Shown: one piece after another, positions 5,827 through 6,689 of the stretch | Layout: each line of letters opens with the position of its first letter | Position numbering within the stretch: the first letter of the stretch is position 1 | Assembly (NCBI GenBank): GCA_964646525.1 | Contig: CAZYER010000061.1 | Coordinates: 1-6,689, forward strand | DNA: 6,689 bases | Direction of reading: 5' to 3' | Source of the DNA: GCA-002282575 sp964646525 | GTDB lineage: Bacteria; Pseudomonadota; Gammaproteobacteria; Thiomicrospirales; Thiomicrospiraceae | Position numbers and translations under genes: made by a program | The notes under the pieces: model-generated | What the model saw: only the letters and a program-made list of their open reading frames with translations | Told to the model about the DNA's origin: nothing | The model's database searches: none

Positions 5827-6573
5827 ATGAGTGTTGGACAAGCCCATCCAGGTTGGCACGCTGCTGAAGCGGCGTTAACGAAACATCCCGAGTTTGTGCT
5901 AAAACTATGGCTGTTGCAGGGCAGGGAAGATCAGCGGGGCAATAAACTGGCTGAGTTGGCTCAGTCCTTGGGCATTCGTATTGAATATGTCTCTAAATCA
6001 GCGTTAGATAAGCAAGATCGTCATCATCAGGGAGTGATTGCTTGGATGAAAGAGCAGACTCTCCCTTCAGATGCGGAATTGATCGACTTTTTGGATGCCT
6101 TAACTAAGTCTGATCCGTTACTCTTGGTGCTGGATGGTGTGCAAGATCCGCATAACTTGGGTGCGTGTTTACGTTCTGCCGATGCTGCTGGTGTGGATGC
6201 CGTCATTATTCCCAAACATCATGCGGTGGGCTTAACACCCACGGTGAGCAAAGTGGCTTGCGGTGCCGCTGAAGCCTTGCCATTGTTTCAAGTGAATAAT
6301 CTCTCAAGAACCTTAGATATGCTTAAAGCACAGGGTATATGGTTAAGTGGTTTGGCACTGGCGGAAGGGGCTGTATCGGTGTTTGATGCCGATTGGAAAG
6401 GAGCTGTTGCCATTATTATGGGATCGGAAGACACAGGTATTCGTGCCTTAACGCAAAAGCAGTGCGATCGTCTGGTGATTATTCCCATGCTGGGTACGGT
6501 TCAAAGTTTGAATGTGTCCGTAGCTACGGGCGTGGTGCTTTACACCGCGCTACAACAACGATTATCCGCTTAA
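5827..6573 (+). CDS. rlmB: 23S rRNA (guanosine-2251-2'-O)-methyltransferase
   Basis: RlmB uses S-adenosylmethionine to 2'-O-methylate G2251 in the peptidyl-transferase P-loop of 23S rRNA. The 248 residues are the normal length. An N-terminal substrate-binding domain (about 9-75: PGWHAAEAAL..., GREDQR, HHQGV) is followed by a SpoU-type SPOUT domain (about 97-245). Its three motifs are intact: DPHNLGACLRSADAAG (Asn110, Arg116), IIMGSEDTGI (Glu201) and IPMLGTVQSLNVSVATG (Asn229). The ATG at 5827 lies 2 bases after the rnr stop. Only a weak ribosome binding site precedes it, so translation is probably coupled to rnr. The rnr-rlmB order is as in E. coli, where the upstream neighbour is nsrR; here it is a PanE-like gene instead. 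The stop overlaps that of the next, convergent gene. Confidence 0.95.
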   Translation: MSVGQAHPGWHAAEAALTKHPEFVLKLWLLQGREDQRGNKLAELAQSLGIRIEYVSKSALDKQDRHHQGVIAWMKEQTLPSDAELIDFLDALTKSDPLLLVLDGVQDPHNLGACLRSADAAGVDAVIIPKHHAVGLTPTVSKVACGAAEALPLFQVNNLSRTLDMLKAQGIWLSGLALAEGAVSVFDADWKGAVAIIMGSEDTGIRALTQKQCDRLVIIPMLGTVQSLNVSVATGVVLYTALQQRLSA

Positions 6574-6689
6574 GCTAAAAAAATATTTCCCTGTTCATCA
6601 ATGACAATCGGCACGGCTTTGAGCGATTGATTATGACAAGGTCCCGCCACGCATAATCCATCAGAGACATTAAAGTAGGCGTCGTGAAC
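6570..6689 (-). CDS. C-terminal end of a probable Rieske-type 2Fe-2S protein (partial)
   Basis: On the minus strand, a frame open from base 6689 ends at TAA (6572-6570) and gives 39 residues; the start lies outside the window. The sequence runs VHDAYFNVSDGLCVAG, then GPC, then L.AVPI, then ID..GNIFLA. This matches the end of Rieske domains: a C-x-x-H cluster motif followed by F-x-x-x-x-G, GP, a leucine-proline segment and a final G-x-I/V-x strand. The His at fragment residue 2 would be a cluster ligand, and its paired Cys would lie just outside the window. The protein could be a small ferredoxin-like Rieske protein or a NirD-like reductase subunit; 39 residues cannot decide. The stop overlaps the rlmB stop by 4 bases, tail to tail, and no terminator is seen between them. 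Confidence 0.6.
   Translation of the reverse strand, partial: VHDAYFNVSDGLCVAGPCHNQSLKAVPIVIDEQGNIFLA

Overview
The window looks like ordinary chromosomal sequence from a gammaproteobacterium. The evidence is the rnr-rlmB gene pair in the order seen in Escherichia coli, a long-chain FldA-type flavodoxin, an RNase R whose conserved part starts with the E. coli-like SQDP...REAEKY...NP.PSRE pattern, and moderate G+C. The genus cannot be fixed from the sequence alone. No phage gene, transposase, CRISPR array, tRNA or rRNA was seen.

Layout. Bases 1-267 hold the C-terminal end of a flavodoxin gene on the plus strand, closed by a hairpin terminator (306-328). Then come a small thioredoxin-fold gene (347-670) and a Ste24/CAAX-protease-like M48 membrane metallopeptidase gene (667-1911). 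These two overlap by ATGA and are probably translationally coupled. A short gene (1989-2312) with its own extended -10 promoter follows; it encodes a coiled-coil protein with one C-terminal membrane anchor (DUF1640/CCDC90-like). Between it and the next gene, which runs convergently, lies a 165-base imperfect palindrome (2326-2490) that ends in a T-tract terminator. On the minus strand, 2495-3259 encodes a ketopantoate-reductase-like Rossmann protein that lacks part of the expected catalytic set.

From a divergent intergenic region (3260-3346), which carries a TATAAT box and a perfect 14-bp palindrome, runs rnr (3347-5824, RNase R). After a 2-base gap comes rlmB (5827-6573, 23S rRNA Gm2251 methyltransferase). 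Its stop codon overlaps by 4 bases the stop of a convergent gene cut by the window edge (6570-6689, probably a Rieske 2Fe-2S protein).

How the genes fit together: rnr-rlmB is an RNA-metabolism unit (structured RNA decay, and ribosome maturation). Flavodoxin, the thioredoxin-like protein, the PanE-like reductase and the Rieske-type protein are redox proteins, but only thioredoxin-M48 shows physical coupling. The least explained feature is the intergenic palindrome at 2326-2490. It could be a miniature inverted-repeat element, a structured RNA, or an elaborated terminator. Nothing else points to an undescribed multi-gene system.
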